64,000 nt of DNA from Paenibacillus sp. LS1 (GTDB lineage: Bacteria; Bacillota; Bacilli; Paenibacillales; Paenibacillaceae), in the NCBI RefSeq assembly GCF_026013365.1, contig NZ_JAPDOE010000009.1:166431-230430 (forward strand). Reading direction: 5' to 3'. The notes under the pieces were generated by a model. The model saw only the letters and a list, made by a program, of their open reading frames with translations. It searched no databases and had not been told where the DNA came from. This document shows, one piece after another, positions 18,126 to 26,148 of this stretch. The position numbers and the translations under genes were made by a program. The first letter of the stretch is position 1. The number at the start of each line of letters is the position of its first letter.

Positions 18126-19223
18126 ATGAGTAAAGTATATCGTATCGGAATTATTGGCTGTGGTGGAATCGCGAATGGTAAACATCTGCCGAGTCTGAGT
18201 AAACTGGATAATGTTGAACTGGTGGCTTTCTGTGATATCGTTCAGGAACGTGCGGATGAAGCCAAGCAGAAATATGGCACTACTGAAGCCGAAGTCTACA
18301 CGGATTATCAGGAATTGCTTAAGGATGAGTCTTTGGACATTGTGCATGTGCTTACACCGAATATTTCTCATGCCGAGATTTCTATTGCTGCTCTGGAGGC
18401 AGGCAAACACGTGATGTGTGAGAAGCCAATGGCGAAGACATCTGCTGAAGCACAACTCATGTTGGAAGCGGCAGAACGTACCGGCAAGAAACTTACCATC
18501 GGATACAACAACCGTTTCAGAGAAGACAGTCAGTACTTGAAGAAGGTGTGCGAAGCGGGTGACCTGGGTAATATTTATTTTGCCAAAGCACATGCGATTA
18601 GACGTAGAGCAGTACCAACTTGGGGTGTTTTCCTGGATGAGGAGAAGCAAGGTGGCGGTCCACTGATTGATATTGGTACGCACGCACTCGATCTGACGCT
18701 CTGGATGATGGATAACTATCAACCGAAGGTTGTGCTGGGTACGACCTATCATGAGCTTTCGCAACGTGAAAATGCGGCCAATGCTTGGGGCCCGTGGGAC
18801 CCAAAACAATTCTCTGTAGAGGACTCGGCCTTCGGCATGATTGTGATGGAGAATGGCGCAACGATTATGCTCGAATCCAGTTGGGCACTGAACTCTCTGG
18901 ATGTGGATGAGGCCAAATGTAGCTTGAGCGGCAGCGAAGCAGGTGCGGATATGAAGAACGGACTGCGCATCAATGGCGAGAAATTCAGTCGTCTATACAC
19001 GAACGAGATTGAACTGAGTGCAGGTGGGGTAGCTTTCTATGATGGTAAAAGCGAGAGTGCACCGGACGTTGAGATGAGAAAGTGGATTGAAGCGATTGAG
19101 AACGATCAGGAGCCTGTGGTCACACCAAGACAAGCGCTGGTTGTATCTCAGATCCTGGAAGCCCTCTATGAATCTGCTCGCACTGGCAAGGCTGTATACT
19201 TGAATAACGCTAGCGAAGCATAG
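18126..19223 (+). CDS. Gfo/Idh/MocA-family oxidoreductase
   Basis: NAD(P)-dependent oxidoreductase of 365 residues with a canonical Rossmann loop GIIGCGGIANGKHLPSL (about 8-24), the conserved CEKPMAKT (about 98-105), and GGPLIDIGTHALDLTLWMM (about 177-195), where the lysine and histidine are the usual catalytic pair of the family. It lies 12 bases after the AraC gene, so it is likely co-transcribed. Relatives oxidise inositols, amino-sugars or pseudo-disaccharides; the actual substrate cannot be read from sequence. A terminator follows. Confidence 0.9.
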   Translation: MSKVYRIGIIGCGGIANGKHLPSLSKLDNVELVAFCDIVQERADEAKQKYGTTEAEVYTDYQELLKDESLDIVHVLTPNISHAEISIAALEAGKHVMCEKPMAKTSAEAQLMLEAAERTGKKLTIGYNNRFREDSQYLKKVCEAGDLGNIYFAKAHAIRRRAVPTWGVFLDEEKQGGGPLIDIGTHALDLTLWMMDNYQPKVVLGTTYHELSQRENAANAWGPWDPKQFSVEDSAFGMIVMENGATIMLESSWALNSLDVDEAKCSLSGSEAGADMKNGLRINGEKFSRLYTNEIELSAGGVAFYDGKSESAPDVEMRKWIEAIENDQEPVVTPRQALVVSQILEALYESARTGKAVYLNNASEA

Positions 19224-19246
19224 AACAGACAGAAAAAATAGATTAC

Positions 19247-19285
19247 AGAACCCTTTGTCCCGTTATTGGGGACAGAGGGTTCTTT
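19247..19285 (+). terminator. Terminator after the dehydrogenase gene
   Basis: A 15-bp stem (AGAACCCTTTGTCCC with GGGGACAGAGGGTTCT, minor mismatch) followed by TTT. Confidence 0.75.
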
Positions 19286-19298
19286 AGTGTTTTGGTTA

Positions 19299-19464
19299 CT
19301 AGGGCGTGTCTGAAAACTCCGAAGGAAGAAGATTTTGCCGAATTTTCGTTCCAAGCCAGGAAGTTTTCCGCAGGCGTGCCGGGGCACGTCAAGGGAAAGT
19401 GACGCAGCAGGGGGCGAAAAGGCGGTAAAAGATGCACTTCAGCGAGTTTTGAGACACGCCCTAG
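19299..19464. mobile_element. 166-bp MITE-like element with CTAG-flanked inverted repeats
   Basis: The left end CTAGGGCGTGTCTGAAAACTC and the right end GAGTTTTGAGACACGCCCTAG are inverted repeats of each other with one mismatch. Each end is bounded by CTAG, which could be a duplicated 4-bp target or part of the repeat. The interior has no gene. Such short non-coding elements with GGGCGTGTCT termini look like miniature inverted-repeat elements mobilised in trans by an insertion-sequence transposase. The ends are seen directly; the mobility is inferred. Confidence 0.7.
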
Positions 19465-19535
19465 CTATTGGTCCATACCAGACTCTATTTCGGCACATAT
19501 GATAGGAGAAAATTGAACTGAAAAGAGGGTATGTC

Positions 19536-20249
19536 TTGACTAAACACAAAACGGGTCATGGTGTTTCCATTGTTGTATGTACCAATCGGCCGCAATTTTT
19601 TGACAACATCCTGCAAAATTACAGTCGGCAGCGTTATAAAAGCAAAGAGCTGATCATTGTCCTGAATCATGACAGTATGAATCTGGCATTATACCAAAAG
19701 CGCGTTCGAAATCTTGCCAATGTTCATGTATATCAAGTACCGGAGAGCATTTCGTTAGGACAAAGCCTGAATGCTGGGATAACAAGGGCTCGCTTTTCGT
19801 TGATTGCCAAATTTGATGACGATGACTACTATTCGCCGTATTATTTGACAGAACAGGTGAGAGAACTCAGGCGGACCAAAAGTGATATTGTGGGCAAACA
19901 TTCATGCCTAGTCTATTTGGGTGCATCCAAGACACTGTTGGTCAGATCTCCAGCAGAAAAGAATAAACCGGTTGAATTTGTACAAGGGGGCACACTCTTA
20001 TTCAAAAGGGAGGTCTTGAAAAAAGTCCGTTTCACGGACCGTTCAATAGGGGAAGATGTAACCTTCCTTAGACAATGCAGGAAAAGAGGATTCAAAGCGT
20101 ATGCGACCTCACCATACAATTATGTCTATCACCGCAGACAGAACAAAAAAAGTCATACGTGGAGAGCGGATGATAGCTTTTACCTGGAGGGAAGCACAAA
20201 ACTTGCGGTAACAGAGGATTTCAGACCCTATGCTAATAAAAAGTTATAG
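19536..20249 (+). CDS. Family 2 glycosyltransferase, CgeD-like
   Basis: GT-A fold glycosyltransferase of 237 residues without membrane segments, starting with TTG behind AAAGAGGGT; an ATG five bases upstream runs directly into a stop. Landmarks are VSIVVCTNRP at residues 10-19 and the metal-binding FDDDDYYSP (about 93-101), followed by QGGTLLFKREVL and GEDVTFLRQCRKRGF (acceptor side, about 168-182). The arrangement resembles CgeD of B. subtilis, which takes part in spore surface maturation, but the protein is shorter than CgeD. It is monocistronic with a terminator. A role in spore-surface glycosylation is likely by family only. Confidence 0.78.
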   Translation: MTKHKTGHGVSIVVCTNRPQFFDNILQNYSRQRYKSKELIIVLNHDSMNLALYQKRVRNLANVHVYQVPESISLGQSLNAGITRARFSLIAKFDDDDYYSPYYLTEQVRELRRTKSDIVGKHSCLVYLGASKTLLVRSPAEKNKPVEFVQGGTLLFKREVLKKVRFTDRSIGEDVTFLRQCRKRGFKAYATSPYNYVYHRRQNKKSHTWRADDSFYLEGSTKLAVTEDFRPYANKKL

Positions 20250-20353
20250 AGGAGAGAGCTAGATATATTCAACTCAACACTTTACAAAACAGCGATCGGA
20301 TGGTCGTTCTGTCATCGTAGTGACCCGTGTATGCCGTCAAATAGCGAAAGTAA

Positions 20354-20387
20354 AGATGCATCTGCTTAATACAGATGCGTCTTTTTT
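20354..20387 (+). terminator. Terminator after the glycosyltransferase gene
   Basis: An 11-bp stem (AGATGCATCTG with CAGATGCGTCT, one G-T pair) followed by six T. Confidence 0.8.
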
Positions 20388-20484
20388 GTGGCAAAATGGT
20401 TCAATTTGGAGGTGGTGAAAAAAAAATTATGAATTTACTCGAAAAAAGTATTGCATATAAGTTTAGTCGGAATTATATTAATGG

Positions 20485-20504
20485 TATAAGGTCTAGACCA
20501 TATA
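20485..20504 (+). promoter_or_regulatory. Palindromic operator overlapping the -10 box of the FadR-type gene
   Basis: TATAAGGTCTAGACCATATA is a 20-bp near-perfect palindrome (18 of 20 positions symmetric) with the perfect core GGTCTAGACC. Its first six bases serve as a plausible -10 box, so a bound dimer would block the promoter. It lies 18 bases before the regulator start, which suggests autoregulation by the encoded GntR/FadR protein. Confidence 0.55.
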
Positions 20505-20521
20505 CAGATCGGAGTGTTTAG

Positions 20522-21274
20522 ATGTCCAGTACGTTTTCATTTCGTTTTGAGAAAGTATCTACCAAAAAGGTTAGTGAATTCATTAGGGAACAACTGGAAG
20601 AAGCCATTATTTTGAAAGAATTAATGAGTGAAGAACAACTTCCAGCCGAGCGAGATCTGGCAGAGATCTTTAATGTAAGCCGCATTACGGTTCGCGAGGC
20701 ACTTTCCTCACTGGAAGATAAAGGATTGATTGAGAAACGGGTGGGTGCCAAAGGTGGAACGTTTGTACTGCCTCTGACAGCCAATTCGCATAAACGGACC
20801 AGAGAAGAAATTAAACGAGATTGGGCACAGATGCTGAAGGTGTTTGAATATCGAACCATCATCGAGCCGGAGGGAGCTTTTCTGGCTGCTGAGCGGATCA
20901 CCGCAGGCGAACTGGAGCTGCTTGAGGGCTATATGGAACAAAGTATAGAGCCAGACTGTACAAGGGAATGGTTCAGGGCGCTGGATGTGAAATTTCATCT
21001 GACGATTGCCAAAGCGTCAGGGAATCCATATTGCGAGAGAGCCGTCAGACAGATCCGGACCAAAATTAATCCGGCGCTGGATTTGATGCCTTATGATGAC
21101 CGGATACGTACCGTCAACTACGGTGTACATATGGAGATTCTTGAAGCACTGAAAGCACATGACAGTATCAGGTCCCGGGAGACGATGAAAAGACATATCG
21201 AATTCTCTGCTGACGCGATCTATGCCCGTTTGGTTTCTGAATCGGACGAAAATGAAGGGAATGACAGCGAATGA
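20522..21274 (+). CDS. FadR-subfamily GntR transcriptional regulator
   Basis: Regulator of 250 residues. The N-terminal GntR winged helix (about 15-80) contains LPAERDLAEIFNVSRITVREAL and the wing KRVGAKGGTFV. The C-terminal all-helical FCD domain (about 95-230) binds an organic-acid-like ligand, usually with a metal; LDVKFHLTIAKASGN and the HMEILEALKAHD segment carry the expected histidines. Its stop overlaps the next start as ATGA, so it is translationally coupled to the amidohydrolase and peptide transporter genes it presumably controls. Confidence 0.9.
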   Translation: MSSTFSFRFEKVSTKKVSEFIREQLEEAIILKELMSEEQLPAERDLAEIFNVSRITVREALSSLEDKGLIEKRVGAKGGTFVLPLTANSHKRTREEIKRDWAQMLKVFEYRTIIEPEGAFLAAERITAGELELLEGYMEQSIEPDCTREWFRALDVKFHLTIAKASGNPYCERAVRQIRTKINPALDLMPYDDRIRTVNYGVHMEILEALKAHDSIRSRETMKRHIEFSADAIYARLVSESDENEGNDSE

Positions 21275-22482
21275 ATCGTTCAGAACTAATACAGCTGGCT
21301 CAGCCACTACAAGCCCAGTTAAGCGCCTGGCGCAGAGATTTGCATCGCCATCCGGAAATCGGTTACGAGGAGCATCGCACATCCGCTATCGTAGCTGAGC
21401 ATCTGGAAAGCCTGGGGCTGGAAGTTACACGTAATGTCGGACAGACCGGGGTTACAGGCCTGCTTCGCGGAGAGACAGATGGACCAACCTTTGCCTTGCG
21501 CGCGGACATGGATGCCTTGCCAATCCAGGATCAGAAAGCGGTGGAATACCGCTCACAAGTGGAAGGCAAAGCGCATCTGTGTGGACACGACGCTCATACC
21601 TCCATCCTGATGGGTGCAGCCCAGCTGCTTACTGGCCTTGGAAGACCGAAATCAGGCAACATCAAATTCATTTTCCAGCCAGCAGAAGAGGGACTTGCAG
21701 GTGCAAGAGCCATGATCCAGGACGGTGTTCTGGAGAATCCGAAGGTTGATGCCATCGCTGGACTACACATGACCCCTGGACAGAACACGGGAACCTTGGG
21801 CGTAAGTCAGGGCGTTGCATTTGCATCTGCTGATCCCTTGATTATCAAGGTCTTCGGCAAAGGTGGGCACGCAGCTCGTCCGCATGAGGGCATTGATGCA
21901 ATTGCGGTATCTGCTCAGGTTATCACCGCATTGCAAAATATCGTCAGTCGCATGGTCGATCCGCTTGAACCCGCTGTAGTCACGATTGGCAAAATCACTG
22001 GAGGTTATATGGGAACAGCCATCGCCCCGGAAGTGGAGATGATCGGTACGGTTCGTACACTCTCACCTGCCATTCGTGAGCGGATGCCAGCTTTGATCGA
22101 ACAAGTTGTTAAAGGGGTCTGTGATTCTTTCGGCGCAGGATGCGAAGTTGTTTACGGCGATGGATACCCTGTTGTCGTGAATGATCTCGGTATGGTTGAC
22201 CTGCTAACAGAGACCTGTAATCAGGTTAATGCGGAGAAGGGATGGAATTATATCAAACCCTCCACAGGGGGCGAGGATTTCGCTTTTTATTGTGAACAGG
22301 TTCCGGGTGTGTTTTTCAGACTAGGATCTGGGAATGATGAGGAACGTACCCGCTATCCACTCCACCATCCCATGTTTGATCTTGATGAGACAGCGATGCC
22401 TTATGGTGTGGGCATGTTGTCTGCAGTAGCACTTGAATTTTTGGCAAGGAATACAACTTCTGAGGGGGAGCAATCACAATGA
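21271..22482 (+). CDS. M20-family amidohydrolase (N-acyl-amino acid/hippurate hydrolase type)
   Basis: Cytosolic zinc amidohydrolase of 403 residues that removes acyl groups from amino acids or hydrolyses small amide-linked compounds. The M20D landmarks are RRDLHRHPEIGYEE (about 20-33), RADMDALPIQ (about 74-83), CGHDAHTSILMGAA (about 98-111, metal ligands Cys and His), PAEEGLAGARAMI (about 132-144, catalytic Glu pair) and the dimerisation insert GGHAARPHEGIDAI. Start and stop codons overlap both neighbours by four bases (ATGA), so it is firmly in the FadR operon. It probably acts on material brought in by the adjacent peptide importer. Confidence 0.92.
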   Translation: MNRSELIQLAQPLQAQLSAWRRDLHRHPEIGYEEHRTSAIVAEHLESLGLEVTRNVGQTGVTGLLRGETDGPTFALRADMDALPIQDQKAVEYRSQVEGKAHLCGHDAHTSILMGAAQLLTGLGRPKSGNIKFIFQPAEEGLAGARAMIQDGVLENPKVDAIAGLHMTPGQNTGTLGVSQGVAFASADPLIIKVFGKGGHAARPHEGIDAIAVSAQVITALQNIVSRMVDPLEPAVVTIGKITGGYMGTAIAPEVEMIGTVRTLSPAIRERMPALIEQVVKGVCDSFGAGCEVVYGDGYPVVVNDLGMVDLLTETCNQVNAEKGWNYIKPSTGGEDFAFYCEQVPGVFFRLGSGNDEERTRYPLHHPMFDLDETAMPYGVGMLSAVALEFLARNTTSEGEQSQ

Positions 22483-24044
22483 AAAAAAGACAATGGACAG
22501 GCATGTGGATCACGTTACTGGCAGTCGTAATGGTACTCAGCGCTTGCGGAGGAAAAACGACAAGCACGAATGATGGTGCCGCAACAGAAGGAACGGGCAG
22601 TGGAAGCGCAAGTACAACACTGACCATTGCTGCAGCAACAGACATTGAGAGTTTCGATCCGCACAACAACAACAATACATCCAGTGAAGCGGTTCTGGTC
22701 AACGTTTTCGATTATCTGATCAAAAATGACAGTGAACAGAAGAAAGTTGCGGGACTTGCGACTTCATGGGATCAGGTAGACGATACAACATGGAGATTTA
22801 AGCTGCGTGAAGGGGTGACCTTCCACAATGGCGATCCATTCACTTCGGCAGATGTAAAATACACGCTGGAGCGCGTAGCCAAGGACGAGACACTGAAACA
22901 AAACAGCTATTTCAAAAATATCGTAGAAGTTAAAGTGGTGGATGATTATACCGTAGACATTATCACAGATGGCCCAGATCCATTGCTCCTGAATCGTTTG
23001 TCCAAGATGGGAGCAGGCATTCTGCCGGCAAAATATATTGCAGACAACGGATTTGATGCTTTCCTGAAACAACCGGTAGGAACAGGCCCTTACAAGTTCA
23101 GTAAATGGACCAAAGATGATCGTGTGGAACTGGTGAAAAACGAGAGCTACTTCGACGGTGAACCAAAATGGAATGAAGTGGTATTCCGCGTTATTCCTGA
23201 AGCCTCTACACGTGTATCCGAATTGCTTGCTGGTGGTGTAGATGTTGCGTCTTCCATTCCGTCCACTGACATTGCCCGGATCGAAGGCGAAGCAGATAAG
23301 AAAATTGTCAAAGCACCAATCCAACGTGTGCTTCAGTTGATCTTCCGTCAAACGGAAGGCAGCATCACGGCTGATCCGAAAGTACGTGAAGCGATTGACC
23401 TGGCTATCGACAAACAAGGCATTGTGGACAGTATTGCCGGTGGAGCGGGTATCGTAACTCGCACATCCGTAACGCCAGGCAACTTCGGTGCTGATCCTTC
23501 ATTGTACAAAACTTCACTCTATGATCAAGAAAAAGCGAAACAGCTCCTGCAAGAAGCTGGATATGCTGAAGGTGAAGCAGAGATGACCATCTCCGTTTCC
23601 GCACAGTACAAAGAACAGGCTGAAGTTGTTGCAGCGATGCTGGAACAAGCTGGATTCAAAATTAACCTGGATGTCCTTGAAGCCAGTGCATTCAGTGAAC
23701 GTTACAGCTCCAAATCATTCAAAGAAATCTTCATGATCGGTATTGGTAACTCCTTGTTCGACGCTTCGAATAACTACAATCGTTATATGTTGGAAGAAGC
23801 AAAAGGCGAGTCGGATTACAACAATCCTGAAGTAGAAAAACTGCTTCAATCGGCATTGGTGAACATGGACCCTGCAGCTCGTGAGAAAGAGTATCAGCAA
23901 GTACAGCAGATCTTCTCTGAAGAGCGCCCAGCCGTATATCTGTACCAAATGGAAGGTGTCTACGGTACGAATGCTAAAGTGAACTTCGCGCCGCGCAGTG
24001 ACGAGATGTTCTATGCTGACGAGATAACACCTGTTGCACAGTAA
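22479..24044 (+). CDS. Oligopeptide/dipeptide ABC transporter substrate-binding lipoprotein
   Basis: Family 5 solute-binding protein of 521 residues (DppA/OppA type). The lipobox is LSAC with Cys23. The family signature is seen at WRFKLREGVTFHNGDPFTSADVKYTLERV (residues about 108-136). The ligand may be peptide, acyl-amino acid or a related compound. The gene is coupled to the amidohydrolase and followed by a terminator that separates it from the permease genes, which could give excess binding protein over membrane subunits. Confidence 0.92.
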   Translation: MKKRQWTGMWITLLAVVMVLSACGGKTTSTNDGAATEGTGSGSASTTLTIAAATDIESFDPHNNNNTSSEAVLVNVFDYLIKNDSEQKKVAGLATSWDQVDDTTWRFKLREGVTFHNGDPFTSADVKYTLERVAKDETLKQNSYFKNIVEVKVVDDYTVDIITDGPDPLLLNRLSKMGAGILPAKYIADNGFDAFLKQPVGTGPYKFSKWTKDDRVELVKNESYFDGEPKWNEVVFRVIPEASTRVSELLAGGVDVASSIPSTDIARIEGEADKKIVKAPIQRVLQLIFRQTEGSITADPKVREAIDLAIDKQGIVDSIAGGAGIVTRTSVTPGNFGADPSLYKTSLYDQEKAKQLLQEAGYAEGEAEMTISVSAQYKEQAEVVAAMLEQAGFKINLDVLEASAFSERYSSKSFKEIFMIGIGNSLFDASNNYNRYMLEEAKGESDYNNPEVEKLLQSALVNMDPAAREKEYQQVQQIFSEERPAVYLYQMEGVYGTNAKVNFAPRSDEMFYADEITPVAQ

Positions 24045-24084
24045 CATCGGGTATAACAACCGGTCATTGAAAAGTTAAGGCCGT

Positions 24085-24127
24085 GAACGGCAGGGACTGG
24101 ATAACCATGTTCCTGCCGTTCTTTTTT
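24085..24127 (+). terminator. Terminator between binding-protein and permease genes
   Basis: A 10-bp perfect stem (GAACGGCAGG with CCTGCCGTTC) and a T6 tail. It lies inside what is otherwise one functional operon, so it may be an intra-operon attenuator rather than the true end. Confidence 0.8.
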
Positions 24128-24263
24128 AAGATGATAGAATTTATACGTTTTCAGCGGAGCTGAGGGATTCGATCATCGCAAGACAAACTTCAACTAACTG
24201 CGGTCTGTCTTCTGTGAAAGTACGTCGATAAGTGTTTTTCTTTATAAGGGAGGTGAACAAGGA

Positions 24264-25181
24264 ATGGGCAAATACGTACTTAAGTCATTACTACAGATCA
24301 TTCCGGTGCTGTTCATTGTTTCATTAATTGTGTTCATTTTGGTTCGAGTTACCGGTGATCCGGTTGCGCTAATGTTGCCCGAAACGGCTACCGCTGAAGA
24401 TCGTGCTGTCTTGACGCAGGCACTCGGTTTGGACCAGCCTTTATATACGCAATACGTGAAGTTTCTTGGCAGTGCGCTACAGGGAGACTTTGGTCAGTCT
24501 TTTCGCTATAATCAGCCTGCATTAGAGCTTGTGCTGGAGAGATTGCCTGCCAGCTTTGAACTGGCGGTAGCCGCCATGTTCTTTGCCGTCCTGATGGCTG
24601 TGCCACTTGGTGTCATCTCAGCTGTCAAACGTAATACGTTTACCGATCTCATTATTTCCGGAATATCCGTCATTGGTAAGGCGATGCCAAACTTCTGGAT
24701 GGGGATTATGCTTATCCTCTTGTTCTCCGTCATGTTGGGGGTACTGCCGGTATCTGGTCGTGGAGGATTGTCACATCTGATTTTGCCGGCATTCACGCTT
24801 GGTGTTGGACTGGCCGCTCAGATGACCCGGCTGATTCGCTCCAGCATGCTGGAGATTCTGAACCAGGACTATATTCGAACAGCCCGTAGCAAAGGGCTAG
24901 GCCGGATGGTTGTCATTGTGAAACATGCGTTTCGGAATGGACTGATTCCGGTCGTAACGATTATGAGTTTGCAGTTTACAAGTCTAATCGGGGGAACCTT
25001 GATTACGGAAACGGTATTCTCTTGGCCTGGACTGGGTCAATTGCTGGTCGTTGCAGTCAACACACATGATATGGCGATCGTGCAGGCAGCAGTGTTTGTC
25101 ATTGCGGTGATCGTTGTAGTAACCAACATCTTGACGGATGTAGCCTACAGGCTACTTGATCCGCGCATCAAATACGACTAG
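24264..25181 (+). CDS. Peptide ABC transporter permease, DppB type
   Basis: Permease of 305 residues with six predicted membrane segments, beginning VLKSLLQIIPVLFIVSLIVFILVRVTGDP at about residue 4. The EAA loop is DYIRTARSKGLGRMVVIVKHAFRN (about 206-229). The GDFGQSFRY segment near residue 75 is typical of the DppB/OppB group. GGGAGGTG lies upstream of the ATG. It pairs with the DppC-type gene 16 bases downstream. Confidence 0.93.
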   Translation: MGKYVLKSLLQIIPVLFIVSLIVFILVRVTGDPVALMLPETATAEDRAVLTQALGLDQPLYTQYVKFLGSALQGDFGQSFRYNQPALELVLERLPASFELAVAAMFFAVLMAVPLGVISAVKRNTFTDLIISGISVIGKAMPNFWMGIMLILLFSVMLGVLPVSGRGGLSHLILPAFTLGVGLAAQMTRLIRSSMLEILNQDYIRTARSKGLGRMVVIVKHAFRNGLIPVVTIMSLQFTSLIGGTLITETVFSWPGLGQLLVVAVNTHDMAIVQAAVFVIAVIVVVTNILTDVAYRLLDPRIKYD

Positions 25182-25197
25182 AAGGAGGTGCAATCAT

Positions 25198-26127
25198 ATG
25201 ACAGGCAGCAATGAAATGCCAATTCCGGGTACAGAACAGGAACAAGACAATGGGCGTGCACCAACGGGATTTCGTTATATCTGGCAACAACTGATCATCA
25301 GCAAGACCGGAATGTTTGGTGCTGTGCTTGTATTGTTGGTTGTGTTAATTGCCATAGGTGCACCTCTATTGACGAGTCATGATCCGGCGGCGGTTAATCC
25401 GCTCAACCGACTTAAACCACCAGCGTGGCTTGAAGGCGGAACGGCCGAATACTGGCTGGGTACCGATAATCTGGGTAGAGACATGTGGAGTCGAATTGTA
25501 TATGGTGCCCGAGTTTCCTTAATCGTGGGTATGGGTGCAGTGATTGTGTCAGGAATCATTGGTGCCATTCTGGGGTTGGTATCCGGATTCTACGGGAAAT
25601 GGGTGGACGCTGTAATCATGCGTGTAGGTGATGCATTCATGGCGATTCCAACCATTCTGTTCATGCTCGTTGTGATGGCGATTGTTGGCCCGGGTATTAC
25701 GACACTGATCTTTGTCATCGGGGTGACGAACTGGGTTCCATTCACCCGTGTGGTAAGAAGTGAGGTCCTTAGTATCAAAGAGCGTGATTTTGTTCATGCG
25801 GCCAGATCGATTGGCGCGAAGAATGGAAGATTGATTCTCAAACACATTCTGCCGAATATCCTTTCATCCTTTATTGTGATCTGCGGTATGAATGTGGGCA
25901 CGACCATTATTATGGAAGCTTCACTCAGTTTCCTGGGTCTGGGTATTAAACCACCCGATGTATCCTGGGGAGGTATGCTCAGTGATGGCAGACAATACGT
26001 TGCAACAAGCTGGTGGGTCGCTACATTCCCGGGACTAGCCATTACATTTACCGTACTCGGTGTTATTTTCCTTGGAGATTGGCTGCGTGATGTGCTTGAT
26101 CCACGTACAGAGACAACCCAAAAATAA
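25198..26127 (+). CDS. Peptide ABC transporter permease, DppC type
   Basis: Permease of 309 residues. I start it at ATG 25198 because AAGGAGGTG lies just before; an upstream in-frame alternative at 25156 would overlap the DppB gene and lacks a ribosome binding site. It has a hydrophilic N-terminus, then six membrane segments. WLGTDNLGRDMWSRIVYGARVS (about 86-107) is the OppC/DppC signature and the EAA loop is DFVHAARSIGAKNGRLILKHILPN. Neither DppD nor DppF ATPase genes are present nearby, so the importer must borrow ATPases encoded elsewhere. Confidence 0.93.
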   Translation: MTGSNEMPIPGTEQEQDNGRAPTGFRYIWQQLIISKTGMFGAVLVLLVVLIAIGAPLLTSHDPAAVNPLNRLKPPAWLEGGTAEYWLGTDNLGRDMWSRIVYGARVSLIVGMGAVIVSGIIGAILGLVSGFYGKWVDAVIMRVGDAFMAIPTILFMLVVMAIVGPGITTLIFVIGVTNWVPFTRVVRSEVLSIKERDFVHAARSIGAKNGRLILKHILPNILSSFIVICGMNVGTTIIMEASLSFLGLGIKPPDVSWGGMLSDGRQYVATSWWVATFPGLAITFTVLGVIFLGDWLRDVLDPRTETTQK

Positions 26128-26148
26128 ACGGAGAAGGGAGCCATCATT

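Noticed and set aside
18012..18809. 265-codon minus-strand ORF
   Set aside because: Antisense to the AraC and dehydrogenase genes; composition unlike a real protein.
22764..23417. 217-codon minus-strand ORF
   Set aside because: Shadow of the peptide-binding lipoprotein gene.
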